Under the pieces are notes generated by a model, which was not told the DNA's origin, made no database searches, and was given only the letters and a program-made list of their open reading frames with translations. The position numbers and the translations under genes are program-made. From SM23-32 sp964434535 (GTDB lineage: Bacteria > Planctomycetota > Brocadiia > SM23-32): a stretch of 64,000 bases of DNA. This document shows, piece by piece, positions 25,199 to 33,374 of this stretch (positions within the stretch are counted from its first letter, which is position 1; each line of letters begins with the position of its first letter). Location: NCBI GenBank assembly GCA_964434535.1, contig CAYSWA010000006.1:50968-114967 (forward strand). Direction: 5' to 3'.

Positions 25199-25957
25199 AT
25201 GGGAGCTGTCCCCATTTTTCGGGCCGAGGAGGATCAGGTGGCGGTTGGTGATGCGCGGGTCGATGGCCGTCAGCTTCCGCGCGCCGAACATGCCCGCGAT
25301 GTAACCGGCCGCCGCCGCATACCGCGTCGCGTCGCCGACGTGCTTGATGCGCCGGAAGTAGATGCCGTCCCGGATGCAGCAGGGCATCGCCGCCCAGCAC
25401 GCCCCCGCCGCCCGCGCCTTCTCCAGGGCCACCCGCGTCGCCTCGTTGCAGGCGTGGATGCAGACGACGTAGCTTCTCGGCTCGACCTCCACCTCTTCCA
25501 GGCCCGCCTCGAGGTAGCGGACGTTGCCCAGCTCGATGCCCAGGTCCTGCGCCACGGCCTTGTAGTGGGCGAACGCCGGCCGCCGCTCGGCGTCGACGCA
25601 CAGGATCGAGAGCTTCGGGAACCGGTAGCCGAACAGCAGCCCCAGCAGCCCGTGCCCCGCGCAGAGCTCGTAGACGCGCTCGACGCGGCCGTCCCGCCAG
25701 CGCTCGTAGACGTCCTGCCCGATCCGCCGGTAGGCCTCGAGCGTCTCGAAGGTCTCCTTCACCCGCAGGTGGCGGGGGTGGCGGCGCACGACCTCGGCGA
25801 GCATCGCGCGCAGCTCCTCGCTCAGCGTCGTCTCCTCCACATAGGTCAGCAGCAGCTCCCGCCGCTCGGCGTCGAGGTCGCTGACCATGGCGTTGGAGTC
25901 CATGGGGTAGCGCTCGAGCATGTCGGGCTGCCAGGCGGGCGCTTCGGCTTCGCTCAT
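25193..25957 (-). CDS. SAM-dependent methyltransferase-like protein
   Basis: The 254-residue protein contains ERVYELCAGHGLLGLLFGYR, a SAM-binding motif I, then LSILCVDAERRPAFAHYKAV for motif II, and YVVCIHACNEATRVALEKAR with WAAMPCCIRDGIYFRRIKHV, which match the methyltransferase-domain family PF13679 (METTL25-like/RrmJ-fold). The acceptor is unknown. The last residues GPKNGDSSHL are read from a copy of a dispersed repeat that supplies the TAG stop, so the native C terminus may have been replaced. The promoter region holds a TATGAT (25999-25994) without a good -35. Confidence 0.8.
   Translation of the reverse strand: MSEAEAPAWQPDMLERYPMDSNAMVSDLDAERRELLLTYVEETTLSEELRAMLAEVVRRHPRHLRVKETFETLEAYRRIGQDVYERWRDGRVERVYELCAGHGLLGLLFGYRFPKLSILCVDAERRPAFAHYKAVAQDLGIELGNVRYLEAGLEEVEVEPRSYVVCIHACNEATRVALEKARAAGACWAAMPCCIRDGIYFRRIKHVGDATRYAAAAGYIAGMFGARKLTAIDPRITNRHLILLGPKNGDSSHL
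25195..25221. repeat. TGGGAACTGTCCCCATTTT-type element, third copy
   Basis: TAAATGGGAGCTGTCCCCAT (25195-25214) then TTTTCGG. It differs from the arms at 196-321 by A to G in the centre. The stop codons of both convergent genes fall at its left edge. Confidence 0.75.
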
Positions 25958-26085
25958 GGTGGGGTCCTCGCCCGGGCTCAGGGAGACGCGGCCATCATAG
26001 GCCGCCCGTTCACCAGGGTCTACATCGACATCTCCGGCTTCTCGGGCTACCGCTCGCTACGGCGCGTGGCAGGCGCGGTAGGCGC

Positions 26086-26205
26086 CTACTCCAGGTGGGG
26101 GCGCATCAGCGCCAGCAGGGCCTCGGCCGTCTCGAGCCGGGCGCAGCCGGCGGCGAGCCCGGCCAGGAGCCCCAGCAGGAGTGCGGCGCGTCCGCGCGTG
26201 GTCAT
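26086..26205 (-). CDS. Small lipoprotein (39 residues)
   Basis: ATG at 26205 overlaps the stop of the flavodiiron gene (ATGA). The product is MTTRGRAALLLGLLAGLAAG followed by Cys21 and an 18-residue polar tail (ARLETAEALLALMRPHLE). Basic head, 14-residue hydrophobic core and lipobox LAAGC make a convincing lipoprotein signal of entericidin-like size. No homologous family is recognised. Coupled translation with the flavodiiron gene suggests co-expression, possibly under oxygen or NO stress. Confidence 0.6.
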   Translation of the reverse strand: MTTRGRAALLLGLLAGLAAGCARLETAEALLALMRPHLE

Positions 26206-27407
26206 GATCCATCCCCATCGCCGGGCTCACCCTTGACGGCGCGGGCGAACCGGGCGCCGGCCTGCTGCGCGGCCAGCAGCTCGTCCTCGCCGGGCACCCA
26301 CTGCACGGCCAGCGGCTCGACCGGCTGCCCCCAGCCGAGCCCCTCCATGAACTCGGCCACGCCGTTCACGCCCTGCTTGCCCCAGCCGTAGGAGCCGAAG
26401 GCGAGCCCGAGCCGCCCGCGCGGGCGCAGGCCCGTCACGTAGGTCATGGCGCCGGCCACGGTGGGGAAGACGCCGCTGTTGAGCGTGGGCGAGCCGACCA
26501 GGATGCCCCGCGCCTCCAGCAGGTGGGTCATCAGGTCGGAGACATGCGTGGTCTCCAGGTTGCCCATGATCAGCGGGACGCCTTCCGACTCGAGCCCCTC
26601 GGCCAGGGCGTAGGCGAGCTGCTCGGTGGAGCCCCACATCGTGTCGTAGATCACCAGCGCCTTCGGGACGGTCTCGTTGGCGGCCCAGCGCGCGTAGGCG
26701 GCGAGGATCTCCTCCAGGTACGAGCGCCAGATCAGCCCGTGGGCGGGGGCGATCATGTCGATCTCGACCCCCTCCAGCGCCGCCAGCGCCTTCTGCACCT
26801 GCGGCCCGAAGGGCAGCACGATGTTGGCGTAGTACTTCGCCGCCTCCTCCATCACGATGTCGAGCCCGAGCTCGTCGACGAACCGCTCGGCGCCGGCGAT
26901 GTGCTGGCCGAAGCCGTCGTTGGACAGAAGCAGCGTCTCCTGCGGCACGTAGGTGACCATCGAGTCGGGCCAGTGCACCATGGGGCAGGTCACGAAGTGG
27001 AGCGTGCGGCGTCCGATGGAGATCTCCTCGCCGGTGGTCACCGGGCGCAGGTCCCAGCCCTCGGCGCCGAAGTGCGCGCGCAGCCCCGCCTCCCCGTTCT
27101 CGGAGGTGACCACGGTCGCGCCCGGGCAGAGCTCCAGCAGCATCGGCAGGCTGCCCGAGTGGTCCATCTCGACGTGGTTGGAGACGATGACCTCGATGCG
27201 CCCGGGGTCGATGACCTCGTCGATCCGCGCCAGCATCTCCTCGAACAGGTAGTGCTTGACGGTGTCGACGAGGGTGACCTTCTCGTCGACGATCAGGTAG
27301 GCGTTGTAGCTGGAGCCGCGCTGGGTCTTGTAGCCGTGGAAGTTGCGCAGGTCCCAGTCGACCGCGCCGACCCAGTGGACGTCGGGCTTGATCTGCTGTG
27401 CGTTCAT
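26202..27407 (-). CDS. Flavodiiron protein (FprA type A), copy 2
   Basis: The protein has 401 residues with the same two-domain layout as the copy at 17448-18647. Iron ligands are intact: H78, E80, D82 and H83 in NHVEMDHSG, H145 in PMVHWPDS, D164 in LSNDGFGQH, H223 in PAHGLIW. The FMN-binding loop is YDTMWGSTEQLAYALAEGLE. This copy has the Trp/Gly-rich FMN loop and NFHGYKTQRGSSYNAYL segment close to classic FprA, while copy 1 is more diverged. The two may differ in O2 versus NO preference. The promoter is TTGAGG-17-TACCAT at 27483-27455 and a tiny lipoprotein overlaps its stop. Confidence 0.95.
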   Translation of the reverse strand: MNAQQIKPDVHWVGAVDWDLRNFHGYKTQRGSSYNAYLIVDEKVTLVDTVKHYLFEEMLARIDEVIDPGRIEVIVSNHVEMDHSGSLPMLLELCPGATVVTSENGEAGLRAHFGAEGWDLRPVTTGEEISIGRRTLHFVTCPMVHWPDSMVTYVPQETLLLSNDGFGQHIAGAERFVDELGLDIVMEEAAKYYANIVLPFGPQVQKALAALEGVEIDMIAPAHGLIWRSYLEEILAAYARWAANETVPKALVIYDTMWGSTEQLAYALAEGLESEGVPLIMGNLETTHVSDLMTHLLEARGILVGSPTLNSGVFPTVAGAMTYVTGLRPRGRLGLAFGSYGWGKQGVNGVAEFMEGLGWGQPVEPLAVQWVPGEDELLAAQQAGARFARAVKGEPGDGDGS

Positions 27408-27454
27408 GACCCCTCTTCCCCTTTGCTGCGGTTGGCCCCGTGCGGAAGAGGGTG

Positions 27455-27483
27455 ATGGTAGCAGATTCGGGCCACCCCCTCAA
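27455..27483 (-). promoter_or_regulatory. sigma70-type promoter for flavodiiron copy 2
   Basis: Minus strand TTGAGG (27483-27478), 17 bases, TACCAT (27460-27455), about 50 bases before the ATG. Confidence 0.5.
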
Positions 27484-27673
27484 TGAACGCCGCCGCCGGA
27501 GCCGAAACCCGGGACTGTAACCCGCCGGGGCCGCAGGGCCCGTCGTAGACGCACCGGAACGGGAGCGGCTCCCCGCGCGCCCCCTGTCGGGCGGCTCGGC
27601 AATGGGTGTAAAATCGAGGGCGGTTTCGGGTTCATGATAGTGGCGCAACGAGCGAATCCGCGCGGAGTCGACC

Positions 27674-28210
27674 TTGACGCCATCGCGAAGGAAGCTGGAC
27701 GAGTGGGTCCGGCGCGTCGCCCCCCGGGCGATCGCCTACGCCACGACCCTGCTGGGCAGACCCGAGCGCGCCGAGGACGTCGTGCAGGACGTGCTGCTGC
27801 GGCTCCTCGGCCATCCCGAATACGACCTTCTGCGCGACGGAGAGAGGCTCTTGTTCAGGTCCGTCACCAATGCATGCATCAACGCCCGCCAGCGCGCCGT
27901 CGAGCTGCGCAGCCTCGACGAGGGGCCCGGCGAAGGAACGGCGCTGCCTGAGGCGCCGACGGCCGATGCGCCCGCCGACCCCGTCCGGGCCGCCGAGAAC
28001 CGCGAGCTGCTGCGGGCCGTCGAGGCCGAGCTGGCCGCCCTGCCGCCGATGCAGCGCGCGGCCGTCGAGCTGAAGGCCATGGGCAACACGCTGCGCGAGA
28101 TCGCCGAGGCGCTCAACGTCACCGCGCAGAACGCCGGCGTCCTGGTGCACAGGGGCCGCCGCCGCCTGCGCGAGGGCCTCGGCGCCGCGCTGCCGGGAGG
28201 GCTGCGATGA
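27674..28210 (+). CDS. ECF-type RNA polymerase sigma factor
   Basis: The protein has 178 residues if it starts at TTG 27674, which has GGAG 7-8 bases upstream; no better ATG is available before region 2. Region 2 is visible as ERAEDVVQDVLLRLLGHPE and LLFRSVTNACINARQRAV, and region 4 as LPPMQRAAVELKAMGNTLREIA followed by the helix-turn-helix ALNVTAQNAGVLVHRGRRRL. It is the first of three genes joined by ATGA overlaps, the second a membrane protein and the third an exported protein. That arrangement is typical of an ECF sigma with its own regulator and target. Confidence 0.9.
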   Translation: MTPSRRKLDEWVRRVAPRAIAYATTLLGRPERAEDVVQDVLLRLLGHPEYDLLRDGERLLFRSVTNACINARQRAVELRSLDEGPGEGTALPEAPTADAPADPVRAAENRELLRAVEAELAALPPMQRAAVELKAMGNTLREIAEALNVTAQNAGVLVHRGRRRLREGLGAALPGGLR

Positions 28211-28653
28211 GAGGCAGCGACGAACGCGACGAGGTGCTTGACCTGGTGCGCCGCGTCCTCGACCGCAAGGCCGAGCGGGTCGAGCCCGATGCCTTCCTGG
28301 CGCGGCTGAACCGCGCGCGCCGCCCCCGCCGCCTGCCCGCGTGGCTGATACCGGCCGCGGCCGCCGCCGCCGTGACGGCCCTCGCCGTGGTCATGGTGGA
28401 GCCGACGCCCGAGCCGCGTCCGTCGAAGCCCGTCCTGCTGGCCCTGGCCGAGTGCGGCGACGCGCTGCGCAGCGAGCTGAACGCCGCCGCCGGGGGCGCC
28501 CGCGTGGTCGGCTCGGCCGCCGCCACCGCCACGGCGGCCCCGCTGAAGCAACTGGCCGAGAGGCGCGTGCCCGTGCCCGACCTGGACGCGCTGAACCGAC
28601 TCTGGCCGGCCGAAACCGGCCCCGCCCCGAAACCCGAGGAGAATGCGCCATGA
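28207..28653 (+). CDS. Single-span membrane protein, probable anti-sigma regulator
   Basis: The 148-residue protein has a cytoplasmic N-terminal 40 residues (RDEVLDLVRRVLDRKAERVE), one membrane span (LPAWLIPAAAAAAVTALAVV), then an extracytoplasmic alanine-rich tail. It has no zinc-binding HxxxCxxC motif, so it is not a classic zinc-containing anti-sigma factor. Position directly after an ECF sigma gene with a 4-base overlap, and the same topology as anti-sigma proteins, make that role likely. The next gene, an exported protein, also overlaps by ATGA. Confidence 0.7.
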   Translation: MRGSDERDEVLDLVRRVLDRKAERVEPDAFLARLNRARRPRRLPAWLIPAAAAAAVTALAVVMVEPTPEPRPSKPVLLALAECGDALRSELNAAAGGARVVGSAAATATAAPLKQLAERRVPVPDLDALNRLWPAETGPAPKPEENAP

Positions 28654-30359
28654 GACTCGCCCGGATCAACCGATTGCTGCTCGCCGCCGGCCTGCTCGTC
28701 CTCTGCGTCGCGGCCGCCGCCGCCGACGCCGCCGTCGAGCACTACATCCCCCGGGACGCCATCGCCGTGCTCAAGGTCACCGACCTGGAGGGCCGCTACG
28801 CCGCGTTCAAGGACGGCGCCCTGCTGGCCCGGCTGAAGGACCCGACCTTCATGCCGATGGTCGCCGCGCGGATCAACGAGGCCGAGGCCGCCCTCGATGC
28901 CGCCGAGCAGCAGGACGGCGTCGAGCTGGAGCGGCTCTTCCTGGACGTGCTCGGCAACGAGGTCGCGCTGGTCGGGCTGCCGAACGACCTCGGCGTCTTC
29001 GTGGCCGAGGCCGCCGGCGCCGGGGCCCTCCAGCGCGCCGTCGAGCAGTTCATCGAGATGGACCGCGGCTCCGGCGAGCTGCTCGGCACCACCAGCAGCG
29101 ACTACAAGGGAGTGGCCATCCACGCCGACGACCGGACCGACGGCACCCGCTACCGCGCCGTGAGCGGCAAGGCGCTCGCCATCAGCAAGAACCGGGCGGC
29201 CGTCGAGCGCGTCATCGACGCCGTCCAGGGCGCCCCGGCGCTCGCCGCCTCCGAGCTCTACCAGGAAGCGCAGAAGGTCGCCCCTGCCGGGGCGATCGCC
29301 ACGGCCTACGTCAACACCACCGCCCTGCGGCCGCTGGCGCAGGCCCTGCGCCAGCAGGCCGCCACGGCGCCGAGGCGGCGCGAGCTGGGCAAGCTCTGGC
29401 TGGCCGAGGCGCTCGAGGCGACGCGCTACGTCGTCGCCTCGCTGCGCGAGGAGGACGGCCCGCGCGCGCACCTGACCGTCGTCTACGAGGAGGATGCCGT
29501 GCCCGCGATGCTCGAGCCCGCGCTGCCGGAGGTAGGCGCGAAGCTCGACATCCTGGACCTGGCGCCGCCGGACGCCGTTCTGGCCGGCGCGCGGAACCTC
29601 AATGCCGGGGCCGTCTACGACGCCTTCCTCGGCATGGCCCAGAGCGCCGACCCGAACGCCGGGGCCAGGGTCGAGGCCGCCATGGACGCCCTGGTCGCCA
29701 TGGTCGGCGGCGTCTACACGAAGGAGCAGCTCTTCGGCGAGCTGGAGGGCCAGAGCGCCCTGTTCGTGACGCCCGGCGCAGCCGGCAATCTGCCCGGCCT
29801 GACCGTGGCCGTGCGGCTGACGGAAGGGACGCACATCCCCACCGCGCTGGAGAGCATCGTCGGCGCCGCCGTGATCGCCGCCCGCGCCGAAGGCCAGCGC
29901 GAAGTCTCGCTCCGGCGCGAGGAGCACGGCGGTTCGCGGCTCACGACGGTCCGCTTCCAGGGGCCCGGCCCCTGGGCGAAGCAGCTCAGCCCGACCTTCG
30001 GCATGGTCGGCGATGACCTGGTGCTGGCCAGCACGAAGGAGGCCGCGCAGGGCATGGTCCGTGCCGCCGCTGCCCCCGCTCCCCGGCGGCCCGCCGGGCT
30101 GGAGGGCACCGTCTACGAGGACGTCCGGCTCGACGTGGGCCGCGCCGCCGGGCTGCTCGAGGAGAACCGGGAGCTGCTGGTGCGCCACGCCGTCCGCAAG
30201 GAGGGCAAGACGCCCGAGCAGGCGCGCAGCGAGCTGGTGGCGCTCGGCAAGCTGCTCTCGCTCTTCCAGGCCGTCCGGTTCACGTCCGCCTTCGGCGAGG
30301 GGCGCACGGACCACGAACTGGCCGTCCGCATGGCCCCCCTGCCGCCGACAACGCAATGA
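28650..30359 (+). CDS. Exported DUF3352-like protein
   Basis: The 569-residue protein begins with a signal peptide (MRLARINRLLLAAGLLVLCV then AAAAADA). The body has the repetitive beta-alpha pattern of DUF3352 proteins seen in Planctomycetota and cyanobacteria: PRDAIAVLKVTDLEGRYAAF, LEALFLDVLGNEVALVGLPN-like segments, YRAVSGKALAISKNRAAVER and VFVTPGAAGNLPGLTVAVRL. The family has no established function; members are thought to sit in the periplasm or outside. It is the last gene in the ECF sigma operon, so it is probably a sigma target or the sensor partner. Confidence 0.78.
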   Translation: MRLARINRLLLAAGLLVLCVAAAAADAAVEHYIPRDAIAVLKVTDLEGRYAAFKDGALLARLKDPTFMPMVAARINEAEAALDAAEQQDGVELERLFLDVLGNEVALVGLPNDLGVFVAEAAGAGALQRAVEQFIEMDRGSGELLGTTSSDYKGVAIHADDRTDGTRYRAVSGKALAISKNRAAVERVIDAVQGAPALAASELYQEAQKVAPAGAIATAYVNTTALRPLAQALRQQAATAPRRRELGKLWLAEALEATRYVVASLREEDGPRAHLTVVYEEDAVPAMLEPALPEVGAKLDILDLAPPDAVLAGARNLNAGAVYDAFLGMAQSADPNAGARVEAAMDALVAMVGGVYTKEQLFGELEGQSALFVTPGAAGNLPGLTVAVRLTEGTHIPTALESIVGAAVIAARAEGQREVSLRREEHGGSRLTTVRFQGPGPWAKQLSPTFGMVGDDLVLASTKEAAQGMVRAAAAPAPRRPAGLEGTVYEDVRLDVGRAAGLLEENRELLVRHAVRKEGKTPEQARSELVALGKLLSLFQAVRFTSAFGEGRTDHELAVRMAPLPPTTQ

Positions 30360-30465
30360 CCCTCCCAGCGGGACACGCGGGCGGGGAACGCCGCGGCGAC
30401 GGCGCGCCCTCGCCCGCCCCCGCCTGTCTGGCCGTGTGCACCAAGGGCAGGGCGCGGCGCGCCGC

Positions 30466-31272
30466 TCAGGAACCCGCGCGCCAGCGCTCGTAGCGGGCCC
30501 GCTCGCGGCGGGCGGCCTCCGGCGCCAGCAGCACGAACGGATCCTCCGCCAGCAAGGGCATGACGGTCCGCTCCATGGCGGCGGCGTCGATGACGCGCAC
30601 GGTCGCCTCGCCGATCCGGCCGCGCGCGAGGGCGCCCTCGCGCGCCAGGACCGGCTCCATCGCCTCGAAGGCACGGAGCAGCCCGTCCGCGTGGCGGCGC
30701 GAAGGGACGGCGATGCGCCGCCCCTCGTAGTCGAGGGCGTAGAGCATCTCGAAGCGGTCGAACAGGTAGGGGACGGCGGCCATCTCCTCCAGGGCGTGGA
30801 AGCTGGTGTTGACCAGCAGCGTGACGCCGAGCAAGACGATCCTGCCCCGGCGCTCGATCAGCCGCTGGTAGGGGGAGCGGCTTCCGCAGGGGGTGACCTG
30901 CGTCTCGTGACCCGCGAGCATCTCGACCTCCAGCGGCCCGATCGCCGCGCAGGAGTGCGTCGGGTGGAGCCCGCGCAGGGCGGAGTCCCGCCCGCGGAAG
31001 GTCTCGGGGATCAGGCCGACGCAGCCGGGCGTGCGGCGCACGTCGAAGACGGGATTGCGCGCGTTGACCCGGTCCCAGGTGTGGGTCGGCACCAGGACGG
31101 TGCCCCGGGGGCCGACCGCGTCGAGCAGGCCGTCGATGATGGCCTCCGCGCCGCCCTCCACGCGCCCGAAGCGGCTCAGCGAGCTGTGCACCAGGAGGAG
31201 GTCCCCCGCCGCGATGCCGAGCGCGCGGAGCCCCTCGGACACGTCGCCGCGCGTGACAACCGCTTCGCCCAT
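30466..31272 (-). CDS. AAC(3) family N-acetyltransferase-like protein
   Basis: The 268-residue protein from ATG 31272 (GGGGAGG 9 bases upstream) shows the aminoglycoside 3-N-acetyltransferase fold family (PF02522): LGIAAGDLLLVHSSLSRFG, GPRGTVLVPTHTWDRVNARN and RGLHPTHSCAAIGPLEVEML, whose HPTHS segment is characteristic. Despite the name, chromosomal members in sugar operons often have unrelated or unknown acetylation substrates. It is the last gene of a four-gene operon with an epimerase, a GH130 enzyme and a Gfo/Idh/MocA oxidoreductase, so resistance is not implied. Confidence 0.85.
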   Translation of the reverse strand: MGEAVVTRGDVSEGLRALGIAAGDLLLVHSSLSRFGRVEGGAEAIIDGLLDAVGPRGTVLVPTHTWDRVNARNPVFDVRRTPGCVGLIPETFRGRDSALRGLHPTHSCAAIGPLEVEMLAGHETQVTPCGSRSPYQRLIERRGRIVLLGVTLLVNTSFHALEEMAAVPYLFDRFEMLYALDYEGRRIAVPSRRHADGLLRAFEAMEPVLAREGALARGRIGEATVRVIDAAAMERTVMPLLAEDPFVLLAPEAARRERARYERWRAGS

Positions 31273-31323
31273 CTGGCCCGACCTCCCCGATAGGTGCGCC
31301 TCGACCCGCCCCCCCCCGGCCAC

Positions 31324-32394
31324 TCAGAGCCGGCCCTCCTCGATCATGAGCCGCAGGGGGAACTCCTCCTGCTCCAGCGGCAGGGCGATGCGGCGGCTGG
31401 TGCGGGCCGACTCGTAGACGCCCATGACAAGCTCCAGGTCGGCCAGGCCGGACTCGCCCGAGAGCGGGTGCCCGGCGCCCTCGCAGATGGTGCGGGCGAA
31501 CTGGCGGTACATGGCCACGCGCGGCTCGTTCGGCGCGGCGTCGCCCTGCACCGGCGCCGCCCGCCAGCCGCCGCCCTGCGCGTCCTGGATGAGCACGGGC
31601 GGCTCGGCGCGGTCGCCCTGCCGCCAGAGCCGGCCTTCCGAGCCGAAGACCTCGTAGTCCTGGTAGTAACGGCCGGGGAACTGCGCCTGCCCGGTGAAGA
31701 GCTCCGCCCGCAGCCCGCCGGCGAACTCGATGAGGGCCATCCCGCCGCTCTCGACCGGGTGACCGTAGCGGTAGCCGCCGCAGGTGTGGTAGCCGGCGGC
31801 CTGCTCCTGGTCCGGCGGGGGCGGCAGGCGGAAGACCTGCCCCAGCACCCAGGCCGCCTCCGCATCGCCCGCCAGCCAGCGTATCGAGTCGACCAGGTGC
31901 GTGCCGTCGCTGAGCACGTCGCCGGCGCAACTGCCGCGGATCAGGTAAGGCTCGCCGATCGCGCCGTCCTCGATCAGGCGCCGCATCCCGAGCAGCGGCC
32001 GGCCCATGCGGCGCTGGTGGGCGACGATCAGGCGCACGCCGTGCTCGCCGCAGGCATCGAGCATCGCCCGCCCCTCGGCCATGGAGGTGGCCATCGGCTT
32101 CTCGCAGCAGACGCCGCCCACCCCGGCCTCGGCGGCGGCGACGGTGAGCCGGGCGTGGCTGTCGTTCGGCGTCGCCACGGCGACGACGTCCGGCTTCTCA
32201 CGTTCGAGCATCTGTCCGTAGTCGGTGTAGAGGGCCGCCCCGCCGACCTCTTCGGCGACCTTCGCGGCGAGCCCCTCGTCCAGGTCACAGACGGCGGCGA
32301 CTGCGAACTCGTCCGACTCGGCCATCGCCAGGGCGTGTCCCCGCCCGGCGCGGCATCCCACCACGCAGCCTTTCAGCTTCTCGCCGCTGCACAT
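31324..32394 (-). CDS. Gfo/Idh/MocA family oxidoreductase
   Basis: The 356-residue protein has an N-terminal Rossmann domain (LKGCVVGCRAGRGHALAMAE, VAAVCDLDEGLAAKVAEEVG) and the family hallmark CCEKPMATSMAEGRAML with the catalytic lysine. The C-terminal beta-sheet domain contains GTHLVDSIRWLAGDAEAAWV. The dinucleotide loop GxxxGRG is atypical (GCRAGRG). The enzyme probably oxidises or isomerises a sugar or inositol with NAD(P). It lies in the operon downstream of a GH130 enzyme and a sugar epimerase. Confidence 0.9.
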   Translation of the reverse strand: MCSGEKLKGCVVGCRAGRGHALAMAESDEFAVAAVCDLDEGLAAKVAEEVGGAALYTDYGQMLEREKPDVVAVATPNDSHARLTVAAAEAGVGGVCCEKPMATSMAEGRAMLDACGEHGVRLIVAHQRRMGRPLLGMRRLIEDGAIGEPYLIRGSCAGDVLSDGTHLVDSIRWLAGDAEAAWVLGQVFRLPPPPDQEQAAGYHTCGGYRYGHPVESGGMALIEFAGGLRAELFTGQAQFPGRYYQDYEVFGSEGRLWRQGDRAEPPVLIQDAQGGGWRAAPVQGDAAPNEPRVAMYRQFARTICEGAGHPLSGESGLADLELVMGVYESARTSRRIALPLEQEEFPLRLMIEEGRL

Positions 32395-32445
32395 TGCTTC
32401 GTCTTTCTTCTGCGGTCCCTACGGCAAAGCGGCTCTCGCTCTGCC

Positions 32446-33366
32446 TCAGCAGGAGTTGCGCATGGTGAACTTGACGATCTCGTCCAGGCCCGCGTGGGCG
32501 ACGCAGACGACGGTGTCGGCCCCGCCGTAGTAGAGCGCCAGCTCGCCGGTCCCTTCGTCCACGGTCGCCGCGCAGGGGAAGACGACGTTCGGCACGTCGC
32601 CGACCCGCTCGTAGTCGGCCCGCGGGCCCATCAGGCGGGCACGGGTGCGGTAGCGGACCTTCCAGGGCTGCTCCAGGTCCAAGAGCGCCGCGCCCACGCT
32701 GTAGATGAACCCGTTGCACTTGGTGATGACGCCGTGGTAGATCATCAGCCAGCCCTCGTCGGTCTCGATGGGGACGGGGCCGGGGCCGATCTTGGTCGCC
32801 TGCCAGCGCTCGGTGGGGCCCATCACGAAGCGGTGGCGCCCCCAGTGCACCAGGTCCTCGCTCTGGCAGACGTAGATGTCGCCGAACGGCGTGTGGCCCA
32901 GGTCGCTGGGGCGGTGCAGCAGGTGGTACTTGCCGTTGATCCGGCGGGGGAACAGGACGCCGTTGCGGTTGCAGGGCGCGACGGGATTGCAGATGAAGCG
33001 GAAGGAGCGGAAGTCCTTCGTCTCGGCCAGGGCGAGCGTCGGTCCGTGATAGGGGGCGCACCAGACGACGTAGTAGGTCCCGTCGATCTCGGTCACGCGG
33101 GGGTCGTAGCCGCCGGGGCGCATCTCGATCCGGACCTCGCCGAAGTCGAGCGGGAGCGGCTCGGGCTCCAGCTCCCAGTGGAGGCCGTCGTCGCTGCGGC
33201 CCACGTGGAGCCACTGCATCAGCTCCGCGTCGTCGACGCGGAACACGCCGGCGTATCCGTCGTCGAAGCGCACCACGGCGCTGTTGTAGATGGCGCCGGC
33301 GCCGGGCACGGCGTCGGGCGTGATGATCGGGTTGCCCTCGTAGCGGCGGAAGACCTCCGGCGTCAT
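32446..33366 (-). CDS. GH130-like glycoside phosphorylase/hydrolase
   Basis: The 306-residue protein forms the five-bladed beta-propeller family GH130: RRYEGNPIITPDAVPGAGAI and YNSAVVRFDDGYAGVFRVDD at the start, GGYDPRVTEIDGTYYVVWCA around the catalytic aspartate, NGVLFPRRINGKYHLLHRPS, TKIGPGPVPIETDEGWLMIY and YHGVITKCNGFIYSVGAALL. GH130 enzymes act on beta-linked mannosides, most by phosphorolysis. It is 8 bases downstream of the epimerase gene, so co-translation is likely and the operon probably handles mannose-containing oligosaccharides. Confidence 0.92.
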   Translation of the reverse strand: MTPEVFRRYEGNPIITPDAVPGAGAIYNSAVVRFDDGYAGVFRVDDAELMQWLHVGRSDDGLHWELEPEPLPLDFGEVRIEMRPGGYDPRVTEIDGTYYVVWCAPYHGPTLALAETKDFRSFRFICNPVAPCNRNGVLFPRRINGKYHLLHRPSDLGHTPFGDIYVCQSEDLVHWGRHRFVMGPTERWQATKIGPGPVPIETDEGWLMIYHGVITKCNGFIYSVGAALLDLEQPWKVRYRTRARLMGPRADYERVGDVPNVVFPCAATVDEGTGELALYYGGADTVVCVAHAGLDEIVKFTMRNSC

Positions 33367-33374
33367 GGCTTCTC

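Noticed and set aside
30466..31272. Aminoglycoside resistance gene
   Set aside because: The AAC(3) fold is clear but the operon context is sugar metabolism and there are no mobile-element marks, so resistance is not claimed.
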